Shown: positions 1-8,373 of the stretch, piece after piece
Position numbering within the stretch: the first letter of the stretch is position 1
How the letters are laid out: each line of letters opens with the position of its first letter
From: Bradyrhizobium cosmicum
GTDB taxonomy: Bacteria; Pseudomonadota; Alphaproteobacteria; Rhizobiales; Xanthobacteraceae
Length of the DNA: 64,000 nt
Direction: 5' to 3'
Assembly (NCBI RefSeq): GCF_007290395.2
Contig: NZ_CP041656.2
Location: forward strand, 434,001 to 498,000
Program-made: the position numbers and the translations under genes
Notes under the pieces: model-generated
Told to the model about the DNA's origin: nothing
Database searches by the model: none
What the model saw: only the letters and a program-made list of their open reading frames with translations

Positions 1-236
1 ACGAAAGTGCGGCCATTGGCTTTGGCCTGGAACGTGACACGACCCTCGATCTTGGCGAACAGAGTGTGGTCAGTGCCCATGCCGACATTAAGGCCGGGAT
101 GCCAGGTGGTGCCGCGCTGACGCGCAATGATGTTGCCGGGAATGACGACTTCCCCGCCGAACGCCTTGATCCCGAGGCGCTTGCCCTTGGAATCGCGACC
201 GTTGCGCGATGAACCGCCTGCTTTTTTGTGAGCCAT
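1..236 (-). CDS. rpmA: 50S ribosomal protein L27 (3' end outside the window)
   Basis: Component of the large ribosomal subunit located near the peptidyl-transferase centre. Reading the minus strand from the ATG at 236, the protein begins [20 protein letters not shown], the classical L27 N-terminus, and continues through the conserved [19 protein letters not shown] region before running off the window edge, so only about 78 codons are visible. It lies 96 bp downstream of rplU on the same strand, the near-universal rplU-rpmA order. No N-terminal propeptide of the Firmicutes type is present. The truncation is a window effect only. Confidence 0.97.
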   Translation of the reverse strand, partial: MAHKKAGGSSRNGRDSKGKRLGIKAFGGEVVIPGNIIARQRGTTWHPGLNVGMGTDHTLFAKIEGRVTFQAKANGRTF

Positions 237-332
237 GGCTCGTCTCCAAATCCTGCGTAGTTCTAGATCAATTCCTTGACGGAATCATTTCACAATTTCT
301 CACGCATCAATTCGTGAATTGGCGTGATCAAT

Positions 333-725
333 TTATGCGGCGTCGGCTTCTTCCTTGGCCGTCTCCTTGACGACCTTCTCCCGCTTCGGACGCGGCCCCT
401 TGGTGGGCTTGGCGCCGTCGGTCAGGATCTCGCTGATGCGCAGCACCGTGATCTCGTCGCGGTAGCCGCGCTTGCGGCGCGAATTCTTGCGGCGGCGCTT
501 CTTGAACGCGATGACCTTCGGTCCGCGCTTGTGGTCGAGCACCTCGACGGCCACGGTGGCGCCTGCCACCGTCGGCAGACCCAGGACCGGCGTGTCGCCG
601 CCGACCATCAGAACCTCAGTCAGCTGAATGATCGTGCCGACTTCGCCTTCGATCTTGCCTACTTCCAGGACATCATCCGGAACGACGCGGTACTGCCGGC
701 CGCCGGTTTTGATGACTGCGAACAT
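333..725 (-). CDS. rplU: 50S ribosomal protein L21
   Basis: Large-subunit protein L21 (130 residues), which binds 23S rRNA. The protein opens MFAVIKTGGRQYRV, the L21 signature, and has the basic KKRRRKNSRRKRGYRD stretch near residues 74-90 that contacts rRNA. A Lys/Glu/Ala-rich tail after about residue 103 makes it longer than the roughly 103-residue E. coli protein; such tails are common in alphaproteobacteria. The ATG at 725 is preceded by AAGGA. Cotranscribed with rpmA. A strong hairpin sits in the leader just upstream of the ribosome binding site. Confidence 0.97.
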   Translation of the reverse strand: MFAVIKTGGRQYRVVPDDVLEVGKIEGEVGTIIQLTEVLMVGGDTPVLGLPTVAGATVAVEVLDHKRGPKVIAFKKRRRKNSRRKRGYRDEITVLRISEILTDGAKPTKGPRPKREKVVKETAKEEADAA

Positions 726-749
726 CGTTGTTTTCCTTCGTGTTCATTC

Positions 750-778
750 CCGGCCTCGCGACAGTTTGTCGGGGCCGG
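750..778 (-). promoter_or_regulatory. Hairpin in the rplU leader
   Basis: The arms 750-755 and 773-778 (CCGGCC/GGCCGG) plus the inner arms 759-763 and 767-771 (CGACA/TGTCG) fold into a stem with a 3-nt loop. In the rplU mRNA it lies about 25 nt upstream of the start codon, just before the Shine-Dalgarno sequence, a place where ribosomal-protein operons often carry autoregulatory structures. Read on the plus strand it is followed by CTTTTTG and would resemble a terminator, but no plus-strand gene ends there. Regulatory function is inferred. Confidence 0.4.
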
Positions 779-1064
779 CTTTTTGTCAGTCGCTATGGGT
801 TTATTGCGAGTTTTGTGCGGGCGGGAGTTATCCCTTTGAAAAACCACGCAAAAACAAGCGGCGCGAGAAACGCCCCGCGCCGGTTGTGGGACTTATAGCC
901 GCCGAACGCCGGGAGTCAAGGAAAACTCCCGAAAACCGCCCGGATTTGAAGGATTTGGGCGGTTTGCGGCGCCGGCCGAATCCACGCCTCGCTTTGCAAC
1001 CAACCGGTTCCCTCGCCGTTGTCTCCGCGAATTTGGACACGGGCAAACGGGCAAGGGGCTTTTC

Positions 1065-2198
1065 ATGGCAACCGACGAGCTGGTCAAGACGACGACGGGC
1101 ATTGCCCATCACGGTGCCGAGCGGCTGCCGTCGGTGGACGTCGACAGTTTCAACATCGAGATGAAGGACGAGGACGGTTTCCTCGGCGACCGCGCCAGCA
1201 AGGGCGCGTTCCGAGACATGCTCGACCGCTGGCGCAAACCGCTGCGCAAATCCGGCGAGGACCCGTTCGGCGACGAGCCCTCGGAGGAGATCAGCAAGAA
1301 GACCCTGGATGCCATCCTGGCCGGTGACGACATCAAGGCGACCGCGCTGGTCCACAGCGCGATCGAGGAGTTCGCCCAGGAGCTCGCTTATGTCACGCGG
1401 CGTTTCCTCAAGACCAAGGCCTGGGCCAAGACCGAGCGCATCGTCGTCGGCGGCGGCTTTCGCGACTCCAAGCTGGGCGAGCTCGCAATCGCGCGTACCG
1501 AGATCATCCTCCGGCACGAGGACATCAAGATCGAGATGGTGCCGATCCGCCATCATCCCGATGAAGCCGGCCTGCTCGGCGCGCTGCATCTGGCGCCGTC
1601 CTGGATATTCGAGGCCCATGACAGCATCCTCGCCGTCGATATCGGCGGCACCAACATCCGCTGCGGACTGGTGGAAACCAGCTGGAAGAAGGCAAAAGAC
1701 CTGTCGAAGGCCAAGGTCGTGCAATCCGAGTTGTGGCGCCATGCCGACGACGAGCCGACGCGCGAAGGCGCAGTGAAGCGCCTCACCAAGATGCTGAAGG
1801 GGCTGATCACCGAAGCCGAGAAGGAAGGCTACAAGCTCGCGCCCTTCATCGGCATCGCCTGCCCCGGCGTCATCAATGCCGATGGTTCGATCGAGAAGGG
1901 CGCGCAGAACCTGCCGGGCAATTGGGAGAGCAGCAAGTTCAACCTGCCGGCGAGCCTGATCGAGGGCATCCCCGAGATCGGCGAGCACGACACCGCGATC
2001 CTGATGCACAATGACGGCGTGGTTCAGGGCCTCTCCGAGGTGCCGTTCATGCAGGATGTCGACCGCTGGGGCGTGCTCACCATCGGTACCGGCCTCGGCA
2101 ACGCCCGCTTCACCAACCGCCGCAAGGACAATGGCAACGGCAAGGACAAGGATTCTGCGGAGACCGGGAAGAAAAAGGCCAAATCCGACAAGGAGTAA
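1065..2198 (+). CDS. ROK-family protein with permuted motif order
   Basis: A 377-residue protein related to the ROK (repressor, ORF, kinase) sugar-kinase family. The phosphate-1 motif VDIGGTNIRCG is near residue 190 and the phosphate-2 motif IGTGLGNAR near 343, after which only a hydrophilic Lys/Asp/Asn-rich tail remains. The elements that normally form the C-terminal part of a ROK protein (IVVGGGF near residue 128 and DEAGLLGALHLAP near 165) lie before the DIGGT motif. The order is therefore that of a circularly permuted actin-like ATPase. I see no CxCGxxGC zinc motif and no helix-turn-helix, so it is neither a typical glucokinase nor a NagC/Mlc repressor. ATG at 1065 with AAGGGG upstream. 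Substrate unknown; monocistronic in this window. Confidence 0.8.
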   Translation: MATDELVKTTTGIAHHGAERLPSVDVDSFNIEMKDEDGFLGDRASKGAFRDMLDRWRKPLRKSGEDPFGDEPSEEISKKTLDAILAGDDIKATALVHSAIEEFAQELAYVTRRFLKTKAWAKTERIVVGGGFRDSKLGELAIARTEIILRHEDIKIEMVPIRHHPDEAGLLGALHLAPSWIFEAHDSILAVDIGGTNIRCGLVETSWKKAKDLSKAKVVQSELWRHADDEPTREGAVKRLTKMLKGLITEAEKEGYKLAPFIGIACPGVINADGSIEKGAQNLPGNWESSKFNLPASLIEGIPEIGEHDTAILMHNDGVVQGLSEVPFMQDVDRWGVLTIGTGLGNARFTNRRKDNGNGKDKDSAETGKKKAKSDKE

Positions 2199-2417
2199 CC
2201 TTGACTGGTTAGGTTAAGGACCGGATTGCGTTGCGGCGCACAGGGCACACGCTACGGTCGAATCGTCGCCTCACCTGGCCGGCGAAGCCGCCCTTCCCAG
2301 CCAGTATTTCAATGAGCGGCACCGGGACCGCCAGTGTTTACCGCGTCTGGCGGTCCCACCCCTGTTTCAGCATGAGATTAGGCTTCGTGGCTGCCACGAC
2401 GGAGATGTGTGCCCCTT

Positions 2418-2523
2418 CTCCCGCTTGCGGGGGAGGGTTGGGGTGGGGGTGTCTCCGCAATCGAGACTCTTAATGTGGAGAGAGCCCCCACCCGGCGCTT
2501 CCGACCTCCCCCGCAAGCGGGAG
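2418..2523. repeat. Composite palindromic intergenic repeat (family A, copy 1)
   Basis: Perfect 19-bp inverted arms at 2418-2436 and 2505-2523 (cores GCTTGCGGG / CCCGCAAGC) enclose a second, imperfect inverted pair (GGGTGGGGGTGTCTCC against GGAGAGAGCCCCCACCC). It fills the convergent gap (2199-2589) between the ROK gene and the hydrolase. The same nested architecture with GTGGAGAG-type inner arms recurs at 47175-47330. It probably folds as RNA from either direction and may terminate both transcripts. Nothing else is recognisable in this 391-bp gap. Confidence 0.8.
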
Positions 2524-2589
2524 AGGTTGAGCGAGCCCGCGGCTGCTCAAGTGCTTCAACATAAACCCCTCGGCTCAGCTTCCCCGTCT

Positions 2590-3453
2590 TCAGCTCCAGC
2601 CGATCCGCTGGAAGAACGCCGCGATCTCCGCGGCCGCGCGATCCGGATCTTCCCGGTGCGGGAAGTGTCCGACATCGGGAAACATCGCGACATCGACATC
2701 GCTGAACGTCTCGCCCAGCCGGTCGGTCCAGGCATAGGGAAACAGCGGATCGTGCTCGGCCCAGCGCACGCAGGTCGGCACGCCGATCGGCGGCAATTGC
2801 GGCGCCTCGCCCTTCATCATCGCCACCCGCCCGGCATGCGACGCGCGATAATGCGCAAAGCCGCCGGCAAGGTTGCCGTCTCCTAAGAAATTGTCGGCGA
2901 AGGCGTCGAGCACATCGTCGAAGGCATTCTTGCGATGCGCCCATCCCCTCAGGAAGTGGCTGATATACAGCCGGCAGCTCTCGCGGCTCGCGCCGATCAG
3001 CTGCGGCGCCATCTCCATCTGGTGAAACGACTGATACCAGATGTGGTTGAGTCTATCCGGCGCCGCCATGCGCGGCCCGATGCCGGGATAGACGAAATCG
3101 AAGAAGAACAGCCCGGCCAGTCGCCCGGGCGCCAGCCGGGCCAGCGGCTGCATCACCGCGCCGCCGACGTCATGGCCGACCACCCCGAATCGCGTGATGC
3201 CGAGCCCGTCCATCAGCGCCAGCATGTCCGCGGCATGGCCGTCCGGACCAAAAGGCCCATCCGGCTTGTCGCTGTCGCCGAAGCCGCGCAGATCGGGCGC
3301 GACAAGCATGAAGCGGTCGGCCAGCCTTGATATCACCGGCTCCCAGGTCAGCCAGAATTCCGGCCAACCATGCAGCAAAAGCAGCGGTTTGCCCCGTCCG
3401 GCCCGGACCAGGTGGAAATCGGCGCCCTTGGCCGAGATCGTCAGGTGCTCCAT
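2590..3453 (-). CDS. Alpha/beta hydrolase, haloacetate dehalogenase-like
   Basis: A 287-residue cytoplasmic alpha/beta-hydrolase. The oxyanion-hole motif HGWPE is at about residues 28-32 and the nucleophile elbow is VGHDVGG, with Asp as nucleophile, as in haloacetate dehalogenases and epoxide hydrolases rather than esterases (Ser). The acid/base region includes WAEHDPLFP, and the catalytic His is in PDVGHFPHREDP near the C-terminus. The family hydrolyses carbon-halogen or epoxide bonds through an alkyl-enzyme ester; fluoroacetate or chloroacetate is the usual substrate of the closest kind, but the substrate cannot be fixed from sequence. ATG at 3453 preceded by GGGAGGAA. It stands alone between a palindromic repeat and the tRNA-Ser gene. 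Confidence 0.82.
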   Translation of the reverse strand: MEHLTISAKGADFHLVRAGRGKPLLLLHGWPEFWLTWEPVISRLADRFMLVAPDLRGFGDSDKPDGPFGPDGHAADMLALMDGLGITRFGVVGHDVGGAVMQPLARLAPGRLAGLFFFDFVYPGIGPRMAAPDRLNHIWYQSFHQMEMAPQLIGASRESCRLYISHFLRGWAHRKNAFDDVLDAFADNFLGDGNLAGGFAHYRASHAGRVAMMKGEAPQLPPIGVPTCVRWAEHDPLFPYAWTDRLGETFSDVDVAMFPDVGHFPHREDPDRAAAEIAAFFQRIGWS

Positions 3454-3484
3454 GGCAGTTCCTCCCGGCTAGAAGCGTTTTCAA

Positions 3485-3523
3485 GCGAACTGGACCCCGG
3501 TTCGCGTCAAGAAAACGCGTCAA
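3485..3523 (-). promoter_or_regulatory. Putative operator region of the hydrolase gene
   Basis: Upstream of the hydrolase start there is an inverted repeat GCGAAC (3485-3490) / GTTCGC (3500-3505). Overlapping it are two direct copies of CGCGTCAA (3503-3510 and 3516-3523; TTGACGCG on the gene's strand), 13 bp apart. TTGACG could serve as a -35 element. Function is inferred only from position and symmetry. Confidence 0.25.
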
Positions 3524-3652
3524 ACAAGAATCTGGCTGGTGCGGGGCTGAAACAGGCAGCGGATTTTCCCCTTTCGCGCCTTGTCTGGCCAGCCATCCTC
3601 GCCTATTAACGCCCCCAACCACAGGGGCCCTGCTCCTACCATGGCGCCTTCA

Positions 3653-3742
3653 GGAGAGGTGGCAGAGTGGTTGAATGCACCGCACTCGAAATGCGGCATA
3701 GGTGCAAGCCTATCGGGGGTTCGAATCCCTCCCTCTCCGCCA
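3653..3742 (+). tRNA. tRNA-Ser (anticodon CGA)
   Basis: A complete class II tRNA. The acceptor stem GGAGAGG pairs with CCTCTCC (3732-3738), followed by discriminator G and encoded CCA (3740-3742). The anticodon arm is CCGCA-CTCGAAA-TGCGG, giving anticodon CGA (serine, UCG codons). It has a long variable arm and a TTCGAAT T-loop. Length is 90 nt including CCA. Restriction-modification genes begin 172 bp downstream, so the 3' end could be an integration site; I found no second copy of the tRNA 3' end on the far side of those genes. Confidence 0.97.
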
Positions 3743-3914
3743 TAATAGAACAGCGCCGTATCGTGCGAGGCGAAGAGTATTTTCGAGCCGGCATCCGACC
3801 GATTTCGCAGATCCCCCGCTAATCGAACAACACAGGCGTGATGTGGTGGCCATCGTCGCGGTGGTTGAATATGAGTGGGTGAACCGGCGGACGGTGCGGA
3901 ACGAGAAGAGTTGA

Positions 3915-5558
3915 ATGCCCATCCTGAATTGGCTCACCCGAGACGATGACATCCGCGCTGCGCGGCGTGTGCCCTACCGCTTGCTGGAGGAAACATCCGA
4001 CCTTTCGGCGGGCGACCCGGCGACGGGAAACATGCTAATCCAGGGCCACAATCTCGACGCCCTCAAGGCACTTTTGCCGTTCTATGCCGGGCAGGTGAAG
4101 TGCATTTACATCGACCCGCCATTCAACACTGGGCAGGCGTTCGAGCACTACGACGACAACATCGAACACTCAATCTGGCTGGGAATGATGTACGCGCGGC
4201 TTGAGAGTTTGCGTGATCTCCTAGCACCAAACGGGACGATAGCAATTCATCTTGATGACGAAGAGCTTGCCTATCTGATCGTGATACTCGACGAGGTTTT
4301 TGGGCGAAGGAATCGGATCAATATATGCACGTTTCGTCAAGGTGCTGCCGTTGGGCACAAGGCGATCAACCCCGGCGTCGTCACAGTCTCAAACTATATC
4401 GTCATTTACGCTAGGGACAAAGCCAACGGTTGGAAACCTAACCGGGTGTTCACAAGGCGTGAGCGAGATTCGCGATATGCTTCCTATATCGAGAATTTTG
4501 AGGACGACTATGCGGAGTGGCGTCTGATTCCTCTGTCGCAAGGTTTTGCTCAGCAAACTGGCGAGACCCCGCGCGAACAGAAGAAACGTCTTGGTGATGA
4601 CTATGAGGCGGAGCTTGACCGCTTCGTTCTTGCAAATCCGGATCGTGTTGTTCAGCCCGTGCCGCCCGCCTATGACGGTGTTGGACAGGAAACGCGAGAT
4701 TTGATTGATAAATCAAGGAATGAACCGGATCGCGTATTTCTGCAGATTCGGCAGGGGTACTCGAATATCTATATTAGGAATGGAAAGCGGTGGCTATTTT
4801 ATCGCGAGAAGCTGAAAGAAATTGATGGAGAGTTGGTGTCGGGAGAGCCGCTAACCAACATCTGGGATGATCTTTTGTCAAACAACCTTCACAATGAAGG
4901 TGGCGTTTCTTTCCCAAAAGGCAAAAAGCCCGAAGCCCTCATAAAGAGAGTACTTGAGCTGTTTACAGCACCTGGTGATCTCGTTCTCGATTCCTTCCTC
5001 GGCTCAGGCACCACGGCGGCCGTGGCGCACAAAATGGGTCGCCGGTACGTCGGCATCGAGATGGGCGAGCACGCTGTTACCCACTGCGTGCCACGGCTGA
5101 AGAAGGTGATCGAGGGCGAACAGGGCGGCATCTCGGAAAGCGTCGGCTGGAAGGGCGGGGGCGGCTTTCGCTTCTATCGGCTCGGCCCGCCGGTTTTCGA
5201 CGAGGAAGGCCATATTCGGCCGGATATCGCGTTCCCGTTGCTGGCCGCGCATATCTGGTTTAGCGAGACCGCGACGCCTCGGACTACGACGCGACGTACG
5301 CCATTCCTTGGCATTTACAACGGACGCGCGTTCGCGCTGCTATATAACGGCATCCTCGGCGACAAACGTCCTGAGGGCGGCAATGTGCTGACGCGCGCGA
5401 CGCTGGCGCTGATCCGCGCCGCAATCGCAAAGGCCGATCCCTCCTTCGCGGGACCAGTCACGGTTTATGGCGAACAATCTCGCATCACAGCACCTACGTT
5501 GGAACGCGAGGCCGTGACGTTCAAACAGACGCCTTACGACGTCAAAGCGCGGCGCTGA
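3915..5558 (+). CDS. Type III-like site-specific DNA methyltransferase (Mod)
   Basis: A 547-residue DNA adenine methyltransferase, probably the modification subunit of the two-gene restriction system formed with the next gene. The catalytic motif IV DPPF is at residues 67-70 and the S-adenosylmethionine motif FLGSGT starts at residue 361; this order (IV before I) is the beta class used by Type III Mod proteins. The roughly 290 residues between should hold the target-recognition domain. DNA for that part (about 4270-4960) is clearly more AT-rich than the rest of the window, a sign of transfer or domain exchange. ATG at 3915 directly abuts the TGA of an upstream open frame. The stop is 9 bp before the res gene. 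Confidence 0.92.
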   Translation: MPILNWLTRDDDIRAARRVPYRLLEETSDLSAGDPATGNMLIQGHNLDALKALLPFYAGQVKCIYIDPPFNTGQAFEHYDDNIEHSIWLGMMYARLESLRDLLAPNGTIAIHLDDEELAYLIVILDEVFGRRNRINICTFRQGAAVGHKAINPGVVTVSNYIVIYARDKANGWKPNRVFTRRERDSRYASYIENFEDDYAEWRLIPLSQGFAQQTGETPREQKKRLGDDYEAELDRFVLANPDRVVQPVPPAYDGVGQETRDLIDKSRNEPDRVFLQIRQGYSNIYIRNGKRWLFYREKLKEIDGELVSGEPLTNIWDDLLSNNLHNEGGVSFPKGKKPEALIKRVLELFTAPGDLVLDSFLGSGTTAAVAHKMGRRYVGIEMGEHAVTHCVPRLKKVIEGEQGGISESVGWKGGGGFRFYRLGPPVFDEEGHIRPDIAFPLLAAHIWFSETATPRTTTRRTPFLGIYNGRAFALLYNGILGDKRPEGGNVLTRATLALIRAAIAKADPSFAGPVTVYGEQSRITAPTLEREAVTFKQTPYDVKARR

Positions 5559-5567
5559 GGTCCGGTC

Positions 5568-8228
5568 ATGAAGCTCAAGCAGTATCAGACCGACACGCTC
5601 GACATCCTTCGCCGCTTTCTGGAAGAGGCGCGCGTCGCCGGCCCGAAGAACGCCTATGACACTGCTACCAAAACGCCGGAGCTAGCCAAAAGGCTGGGGC
5701 GCTACCGGACCGACTATACGGCGCTCGATGGCCTTCCGGGCGCGCCCTATGTCTGCTTGCGGCTGCCGACCGGTGGCGGCAAGACCGTCCTCGCCGCGAA
5801 CGCCATCGGTGTGGCGCGCGACGCCTGGGTGGAGAAGGATTACCCGCTGGTGTTGTGGCTGGTGCCGTCGAACACCATCCGTCTGCAGACGGTCGAGGCG
5901 CTGCGCAATACACGTCATCCCTACCGCCAGGCGCTCGACGACCAGTTTGAGGGCCGGGTGCGCGTTTTCGATATCGCCGATTTCACGACGATCCGGCCGC
6001 ACGATATCCGCGATAACGCTTGCATTGTCGTCGGTACGATCCAAACGCTGCGGGTGAACAACACAGAAGGCCGCAAGGTCTACGCCCACAATGAGAACAT
6101 GGAGCCCCATTTCAGCTCGGTTCCAAAGACCATGGCGGGGCTGGAGCAGGTGAATGGCTCTACAGAGGCGACCGGAAACCCGCGCTTTTCATTCGCCAAT
6201 CTGCTGCACATCCATCGCCCGCTGATGATCGTGGACGAGGCCCACAACGCCGTCACCGGGCTAACACGCGATATGCAGGCGCGCGTCAATCCCTGCGCCA
6301 TCATTGAGTTCACTGCGACCCCGCGCTTCAACTCGAACATCCTGTACAGCGTCACCGCGCAGGAATTGAAGGCAGCGGAGATGATCAAGCTGCCGATCAT
6401 CCTGGCCGAGCACGATAGCTGGCAAACTGCAGTCAACGGCGCGATCGCGAGCCGTGCGGTACTCGCGGAGGCGGCTAAAGGGGAGGCAGACTACATTCGC
6501 CCCATCGTTCTGTTCCAGGCGCAACCGAAGAACCAGGAGGTGACGGTCGAGGTGCTGAAGAAGCATCTAATGGATGTGGAGCAGATCCCCGAGGACCGGA
6601 TTGCGATCGCCACCGGTGATCAGCGTGAACTGGACGGCATCGATCTGTTCGACCCCACATGCCGCATCGAATACATCATTACCATCGAGGCCCTGAAAGA
6701 GGGCTGGGATTGCTCCTTCGCCTATGTGTTCTGTTCGGTCTCACGCATCCAGAGCGCAACCGATGTGGAGCAGTTGCTCGGCCGGGTGCTGCGGATGCCC
6801 TACGCGCAGCGTCGCAAAGATGACGCCCTGAATCGGCCATATGCGCATGTTTCGGAGCCATCATTTGGCGTCGCCGCATCGGCGTTGGCGGATAAGCTGG
6901 TTGCGATGGGCTTTGACGAGCAGGAAGCCAAGGACATCATCGAGCCGGCGCAAGGCCATCTGGACGATACTGGCCTATTCGCGCCGCGCGAAAGGCCCGC
7001 CCCGGTGTTCCGCCACCGTGTCACCGCGAGCCCTGATGTGATTGCCGCTCTTGCTTCGGTCGGTATCGAAAAGAACATATCGGTTGTTGCCAAGGAAGGC
7101 GGCACGGTTGAGATCGCCGTGACAGGCCGTGTCGCGCCGGAGCTTGAAGCGGCGATTGCCGCCACCATCCCGGCCCAAGCGCGAGAAGGTTTCGCGGAGG
7201 CCGTCCAGAAATATCGTGTCGAGATCAGGGACCAACTCACGCCTGCCGAGCAGGGTGAAATTTTCCGCGTGCCGCGGCTGCTCACGGAAATTCAGGGCAG
7301 CTTCGAGTTTGCCGATCCCGATGTGTTCATGGAATTTCATGACTGGTCGCTGGTCTCCCATCCCGCGCGGCTAGATGAGGCTGCATTCGCCATTCGCGAG
7401 ACGGCGCGGAGCTTTGAAATCGATGTGGACGGCAACCGTGTCGCCTACCAGTTCGCTAGCGAGGATGAACAACTCGCACTCGACGTCGATGTGGAAGGAT
7501 GGTCGCCGCAAAATCTCGTCCTGTGGCTGGACCGCCAGTTGCGTCAGCCGGATATCAACCAGTCTGACCTCCTGAAATGGCTGACCGATGCTGTCGGTCA
7601 TCTGATCGGCCCGCGTAAAATTCATATCGCAGCGCTGATGCGGACGAAATTCATTTTGGCGCGCAAGCTACGCGAACGCCTCGCCTCTGCTCGTTTGACA
7701 GAGCAGCAGTCGGTCTACCAACGTTATCTTTTTGCGCCGGACGCCCGCGTTCAAGTGTCTTTCGACAACGGCTTCCAGTTCCGCGACGGCATGTACCGTG
7801 ACGTAAAGAAGCAGCGCGGTGGGCGATGGAAGCCGCGCAAACACTTCCTGGGGGCCGATGGCTTGCCTGCGTTCGATGGTGTCGAAGACGGCGAGGAATT
7901 CCAATGCGCACAGGCCATCGATAGCCTGCCTGAAGTAAAGTTCTGGCTACGGAATGTTGCGAAGAATGCCGAGTCATTCTGGCTGCCAACAGCCGCAGGT
8001 AAGTTCTATCCCGACTTCGTGGCTCAGCTCCACGATGGCCGCATGATCGTGATCGAGTACAAGGGCGCTCTGTTAGCCGGCGGCGGCGTGGATGACACGA
8101 ACGAGAAGCGGGCTATCGGCCGTTTGTGGGAGCAGAGTAGCGGCGGGAATTGTTTGTTCCTTACCGTCGAAAAGCAGCTTGGCGACCGGGATATGCGTGG
8201 GCAGCTTCAGGATAAGATTGGTGGATGA
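5568..8228 (+). CDS. Type III-like restriction endonuclease, DEAD/DEAH helicase subunit (Res)
   Basis: An 886-residue superfamily-2 helicase-nuclease, the restriction partner of the preceding methyltransferase. Walker A LPTGGGKT is at residues 66-73, DEAH at 223-226, the TATPR motif near 250, and motif VI QLLGRVLRMP near 402-411. The C-terminal nuclease signature PDF...(V)IEYKG (PD-(D/E)xK type) is near 814-832. The length and the YKGA nuclease end resemble the family NCBI calls BPTD_3080-type restriction endonucleases; this is recognition, not a search. GAGG lies upstream of the ATG. Expected role: ATP-dependent cleavage of DNA lacking the Mod methyl mark, i.e. phage defence. The frame and all helicase motifs appear intact. 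Confidence 0.9.
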   Translation: MKLKQYQTDTLDILRRFLEEARVAGPKNAYDTATKTPELAKRLGRYRTDYTALDGLPGAPYVCLRLPTGGGKTVLAANAIGVARDAWVEKDYPLVLWLVPSNTIRLQTVEALRNTRHPYRQALDDQFEGRVRVFDIADFTTIRPHDIRDNACIVVGTIQTLRVNNTEGRKVYAHNENMEPHFSSVPKTMAGLEQVNGSTEATGNPRFSFANLLHIHRPLMIVDEAHNAVTGLTRDMQARVNPCAIIEFTATPRFNSNILYSVTAQELKAAEMIKLPIILAEHDSWQTAVNGAIASRAVLAEAAKGEADYIRPIVLFQAQPKNQEVTVEVLKKHLMDVEQIPEDRIAIATGDQRELDGIDLFDPTCRIEYIITIEALKEGWDCSFAYVFCSVSRIQSATDVEQLLGRVLRMPYAQRRKDDALNRPYAHVSEPSFGVAASALADKLVAMGFDEQEAKDIIEPAQGHLDDTGLFAPRERPAPVFRHRVTASPDVIAALASVGIEKNISVVAKEGGTVEIAVTGRVAPELEAAIAATIPAQAREGFAEAVQKYRVEIRDQLTPAEQGEIFRVPRLLTEIQGSFEFADPDVFMEFHDWSLVSHPARLDEAAFAIRETARSFEIDVDGNRVAYQFASEDEQLALDVDVEGWSPQNLVLWLDRQLRQPDINQSDLLKWLTDAVGHLIGPRKIHIAALMRTKFILARKLRERLASARLTEQQSVYQRYLFAPDARVQVSFDNGFQFRDGMYRDVKKQRGGRWKPRKHFLGADGLPAFDGVEDGEEFQCAQAIDSLPEVKFWLRNVAKNAESFWLPTAAGKFYPDFVAQLHDGRMIVIEYKGALLAGGGVDDTNEKRAIGRLWEQSSGGNCLFLTVEKQLGDRDMRGQLQDKIGG

Positions 8229-8373
8229 GCGCGCAAAACGCCCTGATTCGAAATCAGCAAAGATGCTGCCCTCGACGATCGTTAGATGATACACGTTCGC
8301 CGCTGGGGGGCGATGGGCCACGCGGCCTGCAACGGGCTCGGCATCGATCACACACCTTGCAATGATGGCATTG

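Noticed and set aside
779..785. Rho-independent terminator on the plus strand (stem 750-778 followed by CTTTTTG)
   Set aside because: No plus-strand gene ends there; the hairpin is better explained as part of the rplU leader on the minus strand.
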